Below the pieces are notes generated by a model, which ran no database searches, had not been told where the DNA came from, and saw nothing but the letters and a program-made list of their open reading frames with translations. A stretch of DNA of 64,000 bases from Arthrobacter russicus (GTDB lineage: Bacteria > Actinomycetota > Actinomycetes > Actinomycetales > Micrococcaceae), in assembly GCF_031454135.1 (NCBI RefSeq), contig NZ_JAVDQF010000001.1, positions 3,038,001 through 3,102,000 on the forward strand. Reading direction: 5' to 3'. The position numbers were made by a program, and so were the translations under genes. Below, one piece after another: positions 49,097 through 56,482 of this stretch; the stretch's first letter is position 1, and each line of letters starts with the position of its first letter.

Positions 49097-49319
49097 CGCG
49101 GCCTCCTCCATCAATATTTCGGGCAGCCTCATCACCGGTCGGGTCATGGTAAGTGATGCGCCTAAACATCAGCGTCAGATACTCCTCATCTGCGATGATT
49201 TGTTGCCTGCACAGTCGAAGCGCGAGACGCTGAGCCTTGCTGCGGCTCAGCGGAATGTGATGCTCAGCCGCGTAACTACTGATGCGGGCTTCGAAACCGG
49301 TAATAGTCATTTCGGGCAT
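49083..49319 (-). CDS. Hypothetical phage protein
   Basis: A 78-residue protein from ATG 49319 behind GAGAGGGG (MPEMTITGFEARISSYAAEH). HIPLSRSKAQRLALRLCRQQ is a basic helical pair. It ends inside the start region of the next gene. The 89 bases upstream hold no gene. Confidence 0.58.
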   Translation of the reverse strand: MPEMTITGFEARISSYAAEHHIPLSRSKAQRLALRLCRQQIIADEEYLTLMFRRITYHDPTGDEAARNIDGGGRDGLV

Positions 49320-49408
49320 GACAGAACCCCTCTCGTATCAACGTCCGTGGCGAACCTCGGAGCGGGAGGGCGCTTACCGCCCAGAAAACGTGGTTGTGTA
49401 GCGTCCGA

Positions 49409-50008
49409 CTAGCTGTCGTCGTCTTTGCGCTCATCCGCTACGCGTCGCGGCAGGTGACGGGCCAGAATCTCGGCAGCATTCCTAATGCACTCGTCGTACG
49501 ACGGTCGGCCAGGGCCGGTGGGAGCGCGAAATGCGATCTCCTCAGGTGTGAGGACCCGTTTTGGCTTGTCTGTCTTGTTCTCTTCGCCGCTGTCTTTGGA
49601 TTCGCCGGACGAAAATTGGTCGTTGTCCATGGGTTCTTCTCCTGCGCAAGGTTTGGGATCTGAAATCAACTGCTGGACAAGGCGATTAACTACCCTTCCA
49701 ACAACCTCAATCTTGCCCGCGGGCAACCAGCTAGACACTGCATCGAAAACCACTTCCACGCCGGAGTCGGGAGTCCACCGGGTCCAGACTCCGACGTTCT
49801 TGTCGTCGTCATACGCCTCCGGCCCCTGCCATTCGAAGATTTCAGAATCAGCCCACGCAGACATCGCATCGAACCGGAACCCCATCGGCGGTTGGAACGT
49901 CTTTGCATACATGAACGTTGCCTCAAGCCTGCGCCGGATTGACGCTTCAGTGACCCGCCCAAGAAGCTCTCGCTCGCCTATGCTGAGCTCTGCGTTTGGG
50001 CTGTTCAT
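49409..50008 (-). CDS. Hypothetical early phage protein
   Basis: A 199-residue protein (MNSPNAELSIGERELLGRVT) with a folded N-terminal domain (about 110 residues) and an acidic, disordered C-terminus (SSGESKDSGEENKTDKPKRV). It overlaps the excisionase-like gene by ATGA. No family recognised. Confidence 0.6.
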   Translation of the reverse strand: MNSPNAELSIGERELLGRVTEASIRRRLEATFMYAKTFQPPMGFRFDAMSAWADSEIFEWQGPEAYDDDKNVGVWTRWTPDSGVEVVFDAVSSWLPAGKIEVVGRVVNRLVQQLISDPKPCAGEEPMDNDQFSSGESKDSGEENKTDKPKRVLTPEEIAFRAPTGPGRPSYDECIRNAAEILARHLPRRVADERKDDDS

Positions 50009-50235
50009 GCTGGGGCCTTGTCGGTTCGCGCATCAATGAAGGCTTGGAGGTCATCGGCACGCACCTTCCACTTCTCACGACTACTTCCGAACTCCACAGC
50101 CCGCAACGAACCATCGTGGATCCGCGCTCTAACCCAGCCTGGAGACATGTCCAAGACCTCGGCTGCTTTCCGTGTCGAGTACAGACGGACGGCTTCATGC
50201 ACATTGGTCGCGGTTCGGGAAAGTTGGCGATTCAT
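50005..50235 (-). CDS. Excisionase-like HTH protein
   Basis: A 76-residue protein with a MerR-type winged helix-turn-helix: LYSTRKAAEVLDMSPGWVRA, then SLRAVEFGSSREKWKVRADD and a helix FIDAR. This is the HTH_17/BldC-like form used by phage excisionases and early regulators. Being downstream of the antirepressor in the early leftward operon suits an excisionase or an early activator. Which integrase it serves is unknown. Confidence 0.72.
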   Translation of the reverse strand: MNRQLSRTATNVHEAVRLYSTRKAAEVLDMSPGWVRARIHDGSLRAVEFGSSREKWKVRADDLQAFIDARTDKAPA

Positions 50236-51008
50236 GCCGAAACCATCGCTTCCTTGAGAAGTCGTTCCCGGATGGCGGCGATACCCCTGGCCGTAACTCT
50301 CACCTGGGGTGCGTCCAATACTTTTTCACCAGTAGAAGGGTGGTAGTGGAATTGGGCTTTCTCCACCAGACGCCCGCAGTCCACATGCGACTGCATCGCA
50401 CGCGGTTTCGAACGGCCATCCCGGAACATCCACCGCCACTCCATCAACCGATCCCGTAACCGGTGCTCACCGATCAGGATAGATTCTTCTCTGGAGATCA
50501 CTTTTGCTGCTTCGTTGAGGGAATAATCCCCGATGGTGGACAGAAACGAATCGAACGCCTCCGCCTTGGGCCGGGCAACCTCAAGTTCTAGCGCCTGCTC
50601 TTCAACTTTGTCCTTAAGTCCGGTCAGGACCGTCAACGTCATCTGCTCAAAAGACGGCTCCGGCTTCGGCTGCTGGGCGAGCTTTGCCAGTTCGAAGAAT
50701 GCCCGGACCAGGCGTTTCTTGAACAACCGCACCACATCGTTATTCCGCATGTACGTCAACAACAAGGTAGCCTGCTGCTCGTTGAGCAAAGCGACTTCCC
50801 GCTGCTGGACTCCGCCAGGGGTTTCAAAGGGTGCGTTTTCAAAACGCACCCTTCCGAACTCTTCAAGATCGCCCTGATTGTCGCGGATCAGGCGAATGAC
50901 TGGTTTGTGGTCGTTGCCGACACCTTCAGCAATCCTCAGGCTCGTCGTCACCGACTCACCATCAACCACGGACACGAGGTCGCTGGACTGGTCTGCTACT
51001 TCGCTCAT
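50232..51008 (-). CDS. Antirepressor (Rha plus KilAC domains)
   Basis: A 258-residue protein. Residues 1-110 resemble the Rha domain (TTSLRIAEGVGNDHKPVIRL, then REVALLNEQQATLLLTYMRN), and residues 145-255 the KilAC/ANT DNA-binding domain (AFDSFLSTIGDYSLNEAAKV, CGRLVEKAQFHYHPSTGEKV). Such proteins counter the phage repressor or regulate the lytic switch. It lies just past the Cro-like gene in the early leftward operon. Confidence 0.85.
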   Translation of the reverse strand: MSEVADQSSDLVSVVDGESVTTSLRIAEGVGNDHKPVIRLIRDNQGDLEEFGRVRFENAPFETPGGVQQREVALLNEQQATLLLTYMRNNDVVRLFKKRLVRAFFELAKLAQQPKPEPSFEQMTLTVLTGLKDKVEEQALELEVARPKAEAFDSFLSTIGDYSLNEAAKVISREESILIGEHRLRDRLMEWRWMFRDGRSKPRAMQSHVDCGRLVEKAQFHYHPSTGEKVLDAPQVRVTARGIAAIRERLLKEAMVSA

Positions 51009-51038
51009 TTGATAAGCTCCTCACTGTTAGTACGTTGT

Positions 51039-51074
51039 GAAGTCCGGCTGTCCTTGGAGGGGGAGCCGGACTTC
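51039..51074. terminator. Hairpin after the cro-like gene
   Basis: An 11-bp stem, GAAGTCCGGCT (51039-51049) with 51064-51074, lies 7 bases past the end of the cro-like gene. A T-rich run follows on the plus strand only, so in the leftward direction it may be a weak stop that lets antitermination or read-through reach the antirepressor. Confidence 0.55.
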
Positions 51075-51080
51075 ATTTCT

Positions 51081-51401
51081 TTATGCCCTTAGACGCAAGG
51101 CTCCCACGTCGCTCGTCTTCTCAATCTGACCTTTAGCCGCTGGTGTGAGTTGGTTCTGTTCGGCGCTCAGCTTCGCTTGCAAAACCACAATTGGGCAATT
51201 CAACGCGCGTGACATCGAACGCAGCAAAGCGGGTTTAGCATTTCGCGTTCCGCCCAGGATCTCTGAAACGTGTGACGGAGAGATCCCACACTTCAAGGCG
51301 AACTCCTTCTGGCTCAAGCCGGTCATCTTCAACGCCCAGCGAAGAGCCTCAGGGCTGTGGTCGAGCGGACTCATTCGATGAGTTCGAGCGCTAATCTTCA
51401 T
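51081..51401 (-). CDS. Cro-like HTH regulator, probably leaderless
   Basis: A 106-residue protein from ATG 51401 (MKISARTHRMSPLDHSPEAL). LKMTGLSQKEFALKCGISPS then HVSEILGGTRNAKPALLRSM is a canonical Cro/C1 helix-turn-helix. The promoter TTGACG-17-TAATGT ends 7 bases before the ATG, so the mRNA would start at the start codon. It is divergent from the repressor gene, the classic lysis-lysogeny switch. Confidence 0.8.
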   Translation of the reverse strand: MKISARTHRMSPLDHSPEALRWALKMTGLSQKEFALKCGISPSHVSEILGGTRNAKPALLRSMSRALNCPIVVLQAKLSAEQNQLTPAAKGQIEKTSDVGALRLRA

Positions 51402-51408
51402 ATGCAAA

Positions 51409-51544
51409 ACATTAGTGCGAACTTTTGCGAACGTCAATCACTTCGCACAAGTGCGCAGCGAAGTGTGCTCTGATCTGCTAAGATGCTGAATTACATCCCT
51501 GTAATTGCGAACTATTTTGCGAAGTGCTCATGTTGACTTCGCAA
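51409..51544. promoter_or_regulatory. Lysis-lysogeny switch region with repeated GCGAA operators
   Basis: Leftward promoter TTGACG (51437-51432) and TAATGT (51414-51409), 17-base spacer. Repeated half-sites GCGAA or TTCGC occur at 51415-51422, 51425-51432, 51439-51446, 51458-51465, 51505-51512, 51517-51524 and 51537-51544; the pair CACTTCGC/GCGAAGTG (51439-51465) is a perfect inverted repeat. A rightward extended -10, TGCTAAGAT (51476-51484), lies between the two groups. Two half-sites lie inside the leftward promoter spacer, so bound repressor would block it. Confidence 0.75.
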
Positions 51545-51567
51545 AGGTTCTCGGAGACGGTATCGGT

Positions 51568-52224
51568 ATGGAAAAACCACAACAGACGCCAGAAGGCAAG
51601 GCGATTGCGAGCAGGCAGCGGGCACTTGGAATCTCAACTCGAGCGGCGGCTAGGAAGGTCGGCCTCTCCGAAGCACGCTGGCGCCAAATCGTCAATGGCT
51701 ATCAGAATGTTGGCCAGGGGTTGATGGTGCCGGTGATTGGCCCGGCTGAGACGGTGGCTAGGATGGCGAGGAGTCTCGACCTTTCCAGTGAATACTTTCA
51801 GGAAATTGGAAGGGAGGATGTCGCCGCCGAGATGGTTGGGCAGTCTTGGGCAGAGCATATTGCAAGCAATCCCGCGCCGGAATTCGACCCGGAAAGGGAG
51901 CTACAGCATTATGAAGATTCCGCGACAGCACGGGACTTCCATCTTTGGATCGACACTGGGCAAGACAATGAGGGCAAACGCGACCAAGGCGGTCGCTTTC
52001 TCTCTTGGTTCAGCGACGAAGAGCTGGCACGTGAAGTACTGAGGCGAATGCGCCGTAAGCCCAAAAAGGAGGCCGGAACGCCGGTCGATGAAACTGGACA
52101 AGTCGAGCACAGCGATCTCTATGGGTTGGCTGCTCATCCGCCCTTGGATACTGAGGAAGCCCAGGAGCGTCGTGACGGTGACGTGCGTGGCGAAGAGTCG
52201 CAGGAAGCCCCGGCGCACGACTGA
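51568..52224 (+). CDS. Phage repressor (C1-like)
   Basis: A 218-residue protein from ATG 51568. The N-terminal HTH (KAIASRQRALGISTRAAARK, then VGLSEARWRQIVNGYQNVGQ) is followed by a long charged, low-complexity C-terminus with no peptidase fold, so induction by RecA-stimulated self-cleavage is unlikely. An ImmA-type protease is encoded two genes downstream and could inactivate it instead, as in ImmR/ImmA systems. Confidence 0.8.
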   Translation: MEKPQQTPEGKAIASRQRALGISTRAAARKVGLSEARWRQIVNGYQNVGQGLMVPVIGPAETVARMARSLDLSSEYFQEIGREDVAAEMVGQSWAEHIASNPAPEFDPERELQHYEDSATARDFHLWIDTGQDNEGKRDQGGRFLSWFSDEELAREVLRRMRRKPKKEAGTPVDETGQVEHSDLYGLAAHPPLDTEEAQERRDGDVRGEESQEAPAHD

Positions 52225-52323
52225 AAAATATCTCCCAGTCTGTAAATCGTCGGACACGCTTGCTACTGTCACAGTAAGCTTTTCAACTTCCCATCAACCG
52301 GACCGAAATAGACCTGAGGGCCC

Positions 52324-52743
52324 ATGAAAAAGGTAGGAACCATCGCAGCAGTCGTACTGGCTGTTTACGCTTTGTCGGGGTGCGCCGGTCCGTCAAGTAC
52401 TGCGGCTAGTAGCAGCGCACCCCAACCCACCGAAAAGCCATCAGGGACCACAACCACCCAAGTCCAAGTTGCCCCCGAGTCGGAGGCCGGCACGGTGACT
52501 TACAGGGTCACCACAGAGGGTGCCGACATTTTCTACACGGCGTCTCCGGAAGAGCCACCAGCGCGAGATGTTTCGGGCTCGTGGGAGAAGTCAACACCTC
52601 AAGGCAACCAGATCGGCTTCGTTCTCAACGTTCAAGGCAAAACAACCGCAACCAACTCATCATGCGAAATCCTGCTTGATGGAAAAACACTGTCCAAAAA
52701 GAACGGCACAGGCAAAGTCATGTGCGACGCAGCCCGTCCGTGA
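52324..52743 (+). CDS. Prophage lipoprotein, MmpS-like
   Basis: A 139-residue protein with a lipoprotein signal (MKKVGTIAAVVLAVYALSGC, lipobox LSGC) and a Ser/Thr/Pro linker. The domain VTYRVTTEGADIFYTASPEE to CEILLDGKTLSKKNGTG resembles the immunoglobulin-like MmpS/actinobacterial lipoprotein fold, with a final Cys pair. Expressed beside the repressor in the lysogen, it may alter the cell surface, for example to exclude other phages; that role is inferred. Confidence 0.72.
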   Translation: MKKVGTIAAVVLAVYALSGCAGPSSTAASSSAPQPTEKPSGTTTTQVQVAPESEAGTVTYRVTTEGADIFYTASPEEPPARDVSGSWEKSTPQGNQIGFVLNVQGKTTATNSSCEILLDGKTLSKKNGTGKVMCDAARP

Positions 52744-52764
52744 GACGAGTTGCAGGGCAATAGG

Positions 52765-53181
52765 ATGGCACCGGACGGGAATGACGACTTCTACCATCCG
52801 TGGCGGGAACTCCGAAACCTCGGCCACGTCAATCTTCACCTGGTCGAAATGTCTGGGCCTTGGCCGGGGAGAACGAACGGCATCGACACGATCTGGTTGG
52901 ACAAAAACCTCCAACAGGTAGAACGGCGCTGCGTTCTGACCCACGAGCTGGTTCACCTCAGACGCGGCCACACCATATGCCAAACGACAGCAGCCGAAAT
53001 CGACGTGCGCGTTGAAACAGCGCGGAGACTCATCAGCCTTGAGGCGTTGATAGCTGCCAGCCGGTGGTCAAAATCAATCCCAGAAGTCGCTGACGAGTTG
53101 TGGGTTGTCCCCATGGTCCTCACTGACAGGATCGAATATTTACGAGCCCACGAACGAGCAGCGTTGGTTGAAAATGAGTAG
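52765..53181 (+). CDS. ImmA/IrrE-type metallopeptidase
   Basis: A 138-residue protein from ATG 52765. CVLTHELVHLRRGH contains the zincin HExxH motif followed by the downstream glutamate region (TTAAEIDVRVETARRLI), as in ImmA/IrrE. Such proteases cleave phage or ICE repressors to trigger induction. It is encoded 541 bases after the repressor, separated by the lipoprotein gene. Confidence 0.82.
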   Translation: MAPDGNDDFYHPWRELRNLGHVNLHLVEMSGPWPGRTNGIDTIWLDKNLQQVERRCVLTHELVHLRRGHTICQTTAAEIDVRVETARRLISLEALIAASRWSKSIPEVADELWVVPMVLTDRIEYLRAHERAALVENE

Positions 53182-53283
53182 ATAAGTTCCAGGATAAGAA
53201 GGGCTTGCAGACCGTTCGCACCACCGGCCCATCCAGAAGATGCGCCCAATTCTTTGAATTTTTCAAAACGGGGAGTGGAAAAA

Positions 53284-54237
53284 ATGACAGCGGGGATTTC
53301 TTTTACAGCAATCGACTTCGAGACGGCGAATGCCAAACGTGCTTCGGCGTGCTCCGTGGGGCTTGCCAAAGTCGTTGACGGTCAGATAGTTCATACGGCG
53401 TCCACTCTGATCTACCCACCTGACGGTTTGGGCTTCGACCCTTACAACATTTCAATCCACGGGATAACGCCGGTACAAGTTACCGACGCTCCTCGCTGGC
53501 CGGCAGTGCTGCAATGGATTGTCGAATACGCAGCTGGTGATCCACTCGTTGCGCACAATGCTTCATTTGAAAAGTCCGTTGTCAACATGGCGTCGCAAGC
53601 CGCCGAAATTTCAGCGCCAGCATTCGACTTTTTCTGCACGGCGCGTTTAGCGAGACGAATAAGTCCAGAACTGGACTCCTATCGGCTCAACGACCTTGCA
53701 TCGCTCTTTGGTCTCAATCAGCTGAGACATCATTCTGCTGAAGATGACGCGCGAGTTGCTGCCGACCTGGCGCTTTACCTGGCATACAGCTATAACCTAG
53801 AAAGCATCCCGCAGATGTGGCCGGCTCGACCGAAAAAACGGTCTGCTGGCTCCCAATATGCAAGCAAGCAGACCGTGCGACCGGATGCGAACCTTGACGC
53901 CGATCCTAACAACCCGCTCTTTGGTGAGGTCGTATGCTTCAGCGGGGATCTGAAGGCTTTCTCACGAGCCCAAGCCCAGCAGCTAGTAGCCTCGATGGGG
54001 GCCGCAGTCACAGCCGGCGTGACGAAAAAGACATCGCTTCTCGTCCTGGGCGAGTTTGATCCCAGCTCGCTAGCAGTCGGTGCAGATAAAAGCTCGAAGC
54101 ACAAGAAAGCAGAGTCGGCGGCCGCCTCCGGACAGCGCATCGAAATCATTGTTGAGAGCGACTTCTTAGCGCTTCTGAACGAAACAGATGCAATCGCTTT
54201 CTACCGATCTCTGAAAAACCAGAATCATAAGGCATGA
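53284..54237 (+). CDS. DEDDh exonuclease with C-terminal BRCT domain
   Basis: A 317-residue protein. Residues 1-175 form a PolIII-epsilon-like 3'-5' exonuclease: AIDFETAN (Asp, Glu), PLVAHNASFEKS and HHSAEDDARVAADLAL (His, Asp). After a basic linker (PKKRSAGSQYASKQTVRP), residues 220-305 form a BRCT domain (EVVCFSGDLKAFSRAQAQQL to ESDFLALL). Likely DNA repair or degradation of foreign DNA; its ATGA overlap with integrase 2 suggests co-transcription in the lysogen. Confidence 0.85.
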   Translation: MTAGISFTAIDFETANAKRASACSVGLAKVVDGQIVHTASTLIYPPDGLGFDPYNISIHGITPVQVTDAPRWPAVLQWIVEYAAGDPLVAHNASFEKSVVNMASQAAEISAPAFDFFCTARLARRISPELDSYRLNDLASLFGLNQLRHHSAEDDARVAADLALYLAYSYNLESIPQMWPARPKKRSAGSQYASKQTVRPDANLDADPNNPLFGEVVCFSGDLKAFSRAQAQQLVASMGAAVTAGVTKKTSLLVLGEFDPSSLAVGADKSSKHKKAESAAASGQRIEIIVESDFLALLNETDAIAFYRSLKNQNHKA

Positions 54238-55400
54238 GTAGGGCAGCAAAAGGTGAAGGGACGGCCTTCAAGACTGATTCCGGCTGGCGCGGCTACGTCA
54301 CCGTAAACGGCAAGCGCAAGTACTTTTCAGCTAAGACGAAGGCTGAAGCCGCACAGTTGCGTAGACATCTGCTTTCACGCCGAGATCAAGGCGAACTTTC
54401 TGTTGGTAAGGTTCCGACCTTAAAAGAGTGGTTGGATCATTGGCTTAGCATCTCCGAGCATCGGGAAAGCACCAAGGTCGGCTACCGCAACTACGTCGAA
54501 AACTACATCGAACCGTTGCATGGCGTGCCGCTCGACAAACTAGGACTTGAGCACCTTGAACGGTTGTACGCGGATATGGAGAGCCGCGGGCTTTCCGGCT
54601 CCACCCGCCATCAGGTCCACTCGATCATCCGCGTTGCTCTCAAGCATGCTGTTTGGCGTGGGCATGTTGGCAGGAATGTCGCCGCGCTCGTCAAGCCTCC
54701 ATCAGTTGGTAAGCCGAGGACCGAGGCGCTGTCGGAAGCTGACCTTGACGCCTGCTTCAGGGCTGCAATTGGGAATCGCTACGAGGCCCGTTGGTTCCTT
54801 TCACTCCAATACGGGCTTCGGCCGGGGGAAGCGACCGCACTCGAATGGCCTGACGTAGATTTTGAGAAGGGGCAGCTGCACGTTCATCAGCAATTGCAAA
54901 ATATTCCCGGTAAGGGCCTCGTTCGGGTGGCACTGCCCAAGACCGCGAAAGGTGATCGGCTCATCGATCTACCCGAATACCTAATCGACATGCTTGCCAA
55001 AAGGCGAGCTGATCAGCTGCGGGAAATGCTGGAAGCTGGAGACGAGTGGGCACCGTGGGAGGATGAAGGGCGACCGACGGCCTTCGTCTTTACGCAGCGC
55101 AACGGGCAGCCGCTGCGGCCAGGACTCGATGTGACCGAGTGGCAAAGGCTTCTCGATCGGGCCGGCCTGCCTAGGCAGCGCCGATACGTCGCAAGACACA
55201 CGGCCGCATCGGTTATGGTGGCCAACGGTACCGATATCGCGACGATTGCAGAGGTCTTCGGCCACGCAAGCCCATCCTTCACTTTGAATACTTATACACA
55301 CGCCCTGGCCGAGCGGAAAAAGGAGTTGGCCAAGAAAATGAATCGCCTTGCTGCACCTTATGCTGCACCTTATGAGGTGATCAGCCGTGATTCTGAGTGA
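54234..55400 (+). CDS. Tyrosine recombinase/integrase 2
   Basis: A 388-residue integrase of the actinophage type: an N-terminal arm-binding domain (GWRGYVTVNGKRKYFSAKTK), a core-binding domain (residues 70-165), and a catalytic domain with Arg (YGLRPGEAT), Lys (PKTAKGDR), GHAS and Tyr (NTYTH). In the HxxR motif the His is Tyr (RRYVARHTAAS), a less usual variant. It is followed after 77 bases by a tRNA 3' fragment, the likely right attachment site. Little similarity to integrase 1 is seen outside catalytic motifs. Confidence 0.93.
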   Translation: MSRAAKGEGTAFKTDSGWRGYVTVNGKRKYFSAKTKAEAAQLRRHLLSRRDQGELSVGKVPTLKEWLDHWLSISEHRESTKVGYRNYVENYIEPLHGVPLDKLGLEHLERLYADMESRGLSGSTRHQVHSIIRVALKHAVWRGHVGRNVAALVKPPSVGKPRTEALSEADLDACFRAAIGNRYEARWFLSLQYGLRPGEATALEWPDVDFEKGQLHVHQQLQNIPGKGLVRVALPKTAKGDRLIDLPEYLIDMLAKRRADQLREMLEAGDEWAPWEDEGRPTAFVFTQRNGQPLRPGLDVTEWQRLLDRAGLPRQRRYVARHTAASVMVANGTDIATIAEVFGHASPSFTLNTYTHALAERKKELAKKMNRLAAPYAAPYEVISRDSE

Positions 55401-55477
55401 CGTAAGCTCGATTGAAAACCTTGGATTTTCAAGGATTTTGCGCGGCCAGGACTTCCCAGAATGTGTATCACAGCAAA

Positions 55478-55522
55478 CTCATAATCCCTTGGTCCTGGGT
55501 TCAAGTCCCAGTGGCCCTACCC
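55478..55522 (+). other. Partial tRNA (3' half, CAT anticodon), likely attR
   Basis: Anticodon loop CTCATAA, variable region, T arm CTGGG/CCCAG (55495-55511) and acceptor 3' strand TGGCCCT with discriminator A form the 3' half of an elongator tRNA-Met-like (or Ile2) gene. No matching 5' half (AGGGCCA) precedes it; the sequence before is phage. A host terminator follows. This is the remnant expected where a phage has integrated into a tRNA gene. No second copy was found in the window. Confidence 0.75.
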
Positions 55523-55533
55523 CGGAACGAACG

Positions 55534-55575
55534 AAAACAGCGGCCGGGCCCCGTAAGGGGCCCGGCCGCTGTTTT
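55534..55575. terminator. Bidirectional rho-independent terminator
   Basis: A perfect 19-bp stem (55534-55552 with 55557-55575) and GTAA loop, bordered by AAAA and TTTT, so it can work in both directions. It ends transcription of the former tRNA on one side and of the hydrolase operon on the other. It marks the start of host DNA. Confidence 0.92.
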
Positions 55576-55600
55576 CGCGGTCCAGTCGATGGCAACGGGT

Positions 55601-56482
55601 TCAGCGGGCCGCCAGCGCGGTGATGAAAGCCGCGATCTGATCGGGTTTCGCCTCGGCCATGAAGTGCCCGGCGTCGATTGCCTGGTAGTCCAGATCCGGA
55701 GCCCAGGCCCGCCAGAGGGCAGCGGCGTCGAAACCGAGTTGCGAGCCCCAGTCCTGCGAAATCACGCCGACCGGCATGGCCAGCTGGACGCCGTTGGCGC
55801 GGTCAGCCCGGTCCAGTTCGAGGTCGATCCCGGCAGTGGCCCGGTAGTCCGCGACGATCGAGTCGACGGCGGCAATCGAACTGGCCACGTAGTAGTCGCG
55901 TTCGGCCGGAGTGAAGCTGGCACCGTCGGTATCCCAGCCGTCCAGGAACGAAGCGAAGAAATCCGGCCCGACGGCGGCGATCATCCGCTCCGGCAGTCCG
56001 GCCGGCTGCGCCATCAGGAAGAGGTGCCAGGCGATCTTCGCGTCCACGCCGTGCAGCACCTCCCAGGTGTCGAGCGTCGGCAAGACATCCAGGATGCCCA
56101 GATAGGCGACGGCTTCCGGGTGGTCGAGGCCGGCCCGGACGCCGACCAAAGCCCCGCGGTCGTGGCCGACGACGCCGAATCGGCTGAACCCGAGGTCCCG
56201 GGCGATCTGCACGATGTCCTCGGCCATGGTGCGCTTCGAGTAGGTCTCCGGCCCGGTCGCGATCGGTTTGCCGCTGTTTCCGTAGCCGCGCAGATCCGGC
56301 ACGATCACGGTGTGCGCGTCGGTCAGCCGCCGCGCCACGTGGCGCCACATGTAGTGGGTCTGCGGGAAGCCGTGCAGCAGGACCAAGGCCGGGCCGGAGC
56401 CGGCGACGGCGACATTGATCCCGATCCCGCCGGCGCCCGGAATCGTCCGGTAGTCGAAGCCCTCGATGGCCAAGGTGTTCAT
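55601..56482 (-). CDS. Alpha/beta hydrolase (epoxide hydrolase or dehalogenase-like)
   Basis: A 293-residue alpha/beta-fold hydrolase. HGFPQTHYMW gives the oxyanion loop, VGHDRGALVGVRAGLDHPEA carries the nucleophile elbow with Asp (GHDRG), and DAGHFMAEAKP the catalytic His. A nucleophilic Asp indicates an epoxide hydrolase or haloacetate dehalogenase rather than an esterase. It follows its TetR regulator with an ATGA overlap. Confidence 0.88.
   Translation of the reverse strand: MNTLAIEGFDYRTIPGAGGIGINVAVAGSGPALVLLHGFPQTHYMWRHVARRLTDAHTVIVPDLRGYGNSGKPIATGPETYSKRTMAEDIVQIARDLGFSRFGVVGHDRGALVGVRAGLDHPEAVAYLGILDVLPTLDTWEVLHGVDAKIAWHLFLMAQPAGLPERMIAAVGPDFFASFLDGWDTDGASFTPAERDYYVASSIAAVDSIVADYRATAGIDLELDRADRANGVQLAMPVGVISQDWGSQLGFDAAALWRAWAPDLDYQAIDAGHFMAEAKPDQIAAFITALAAR

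Noticed and set aside
55440-55522. Complete tRNA gene at the right prophage end
   Set aside because: Only the 3' half is present; no 5' acceptor strand or D arm precedes the anticodon loop.
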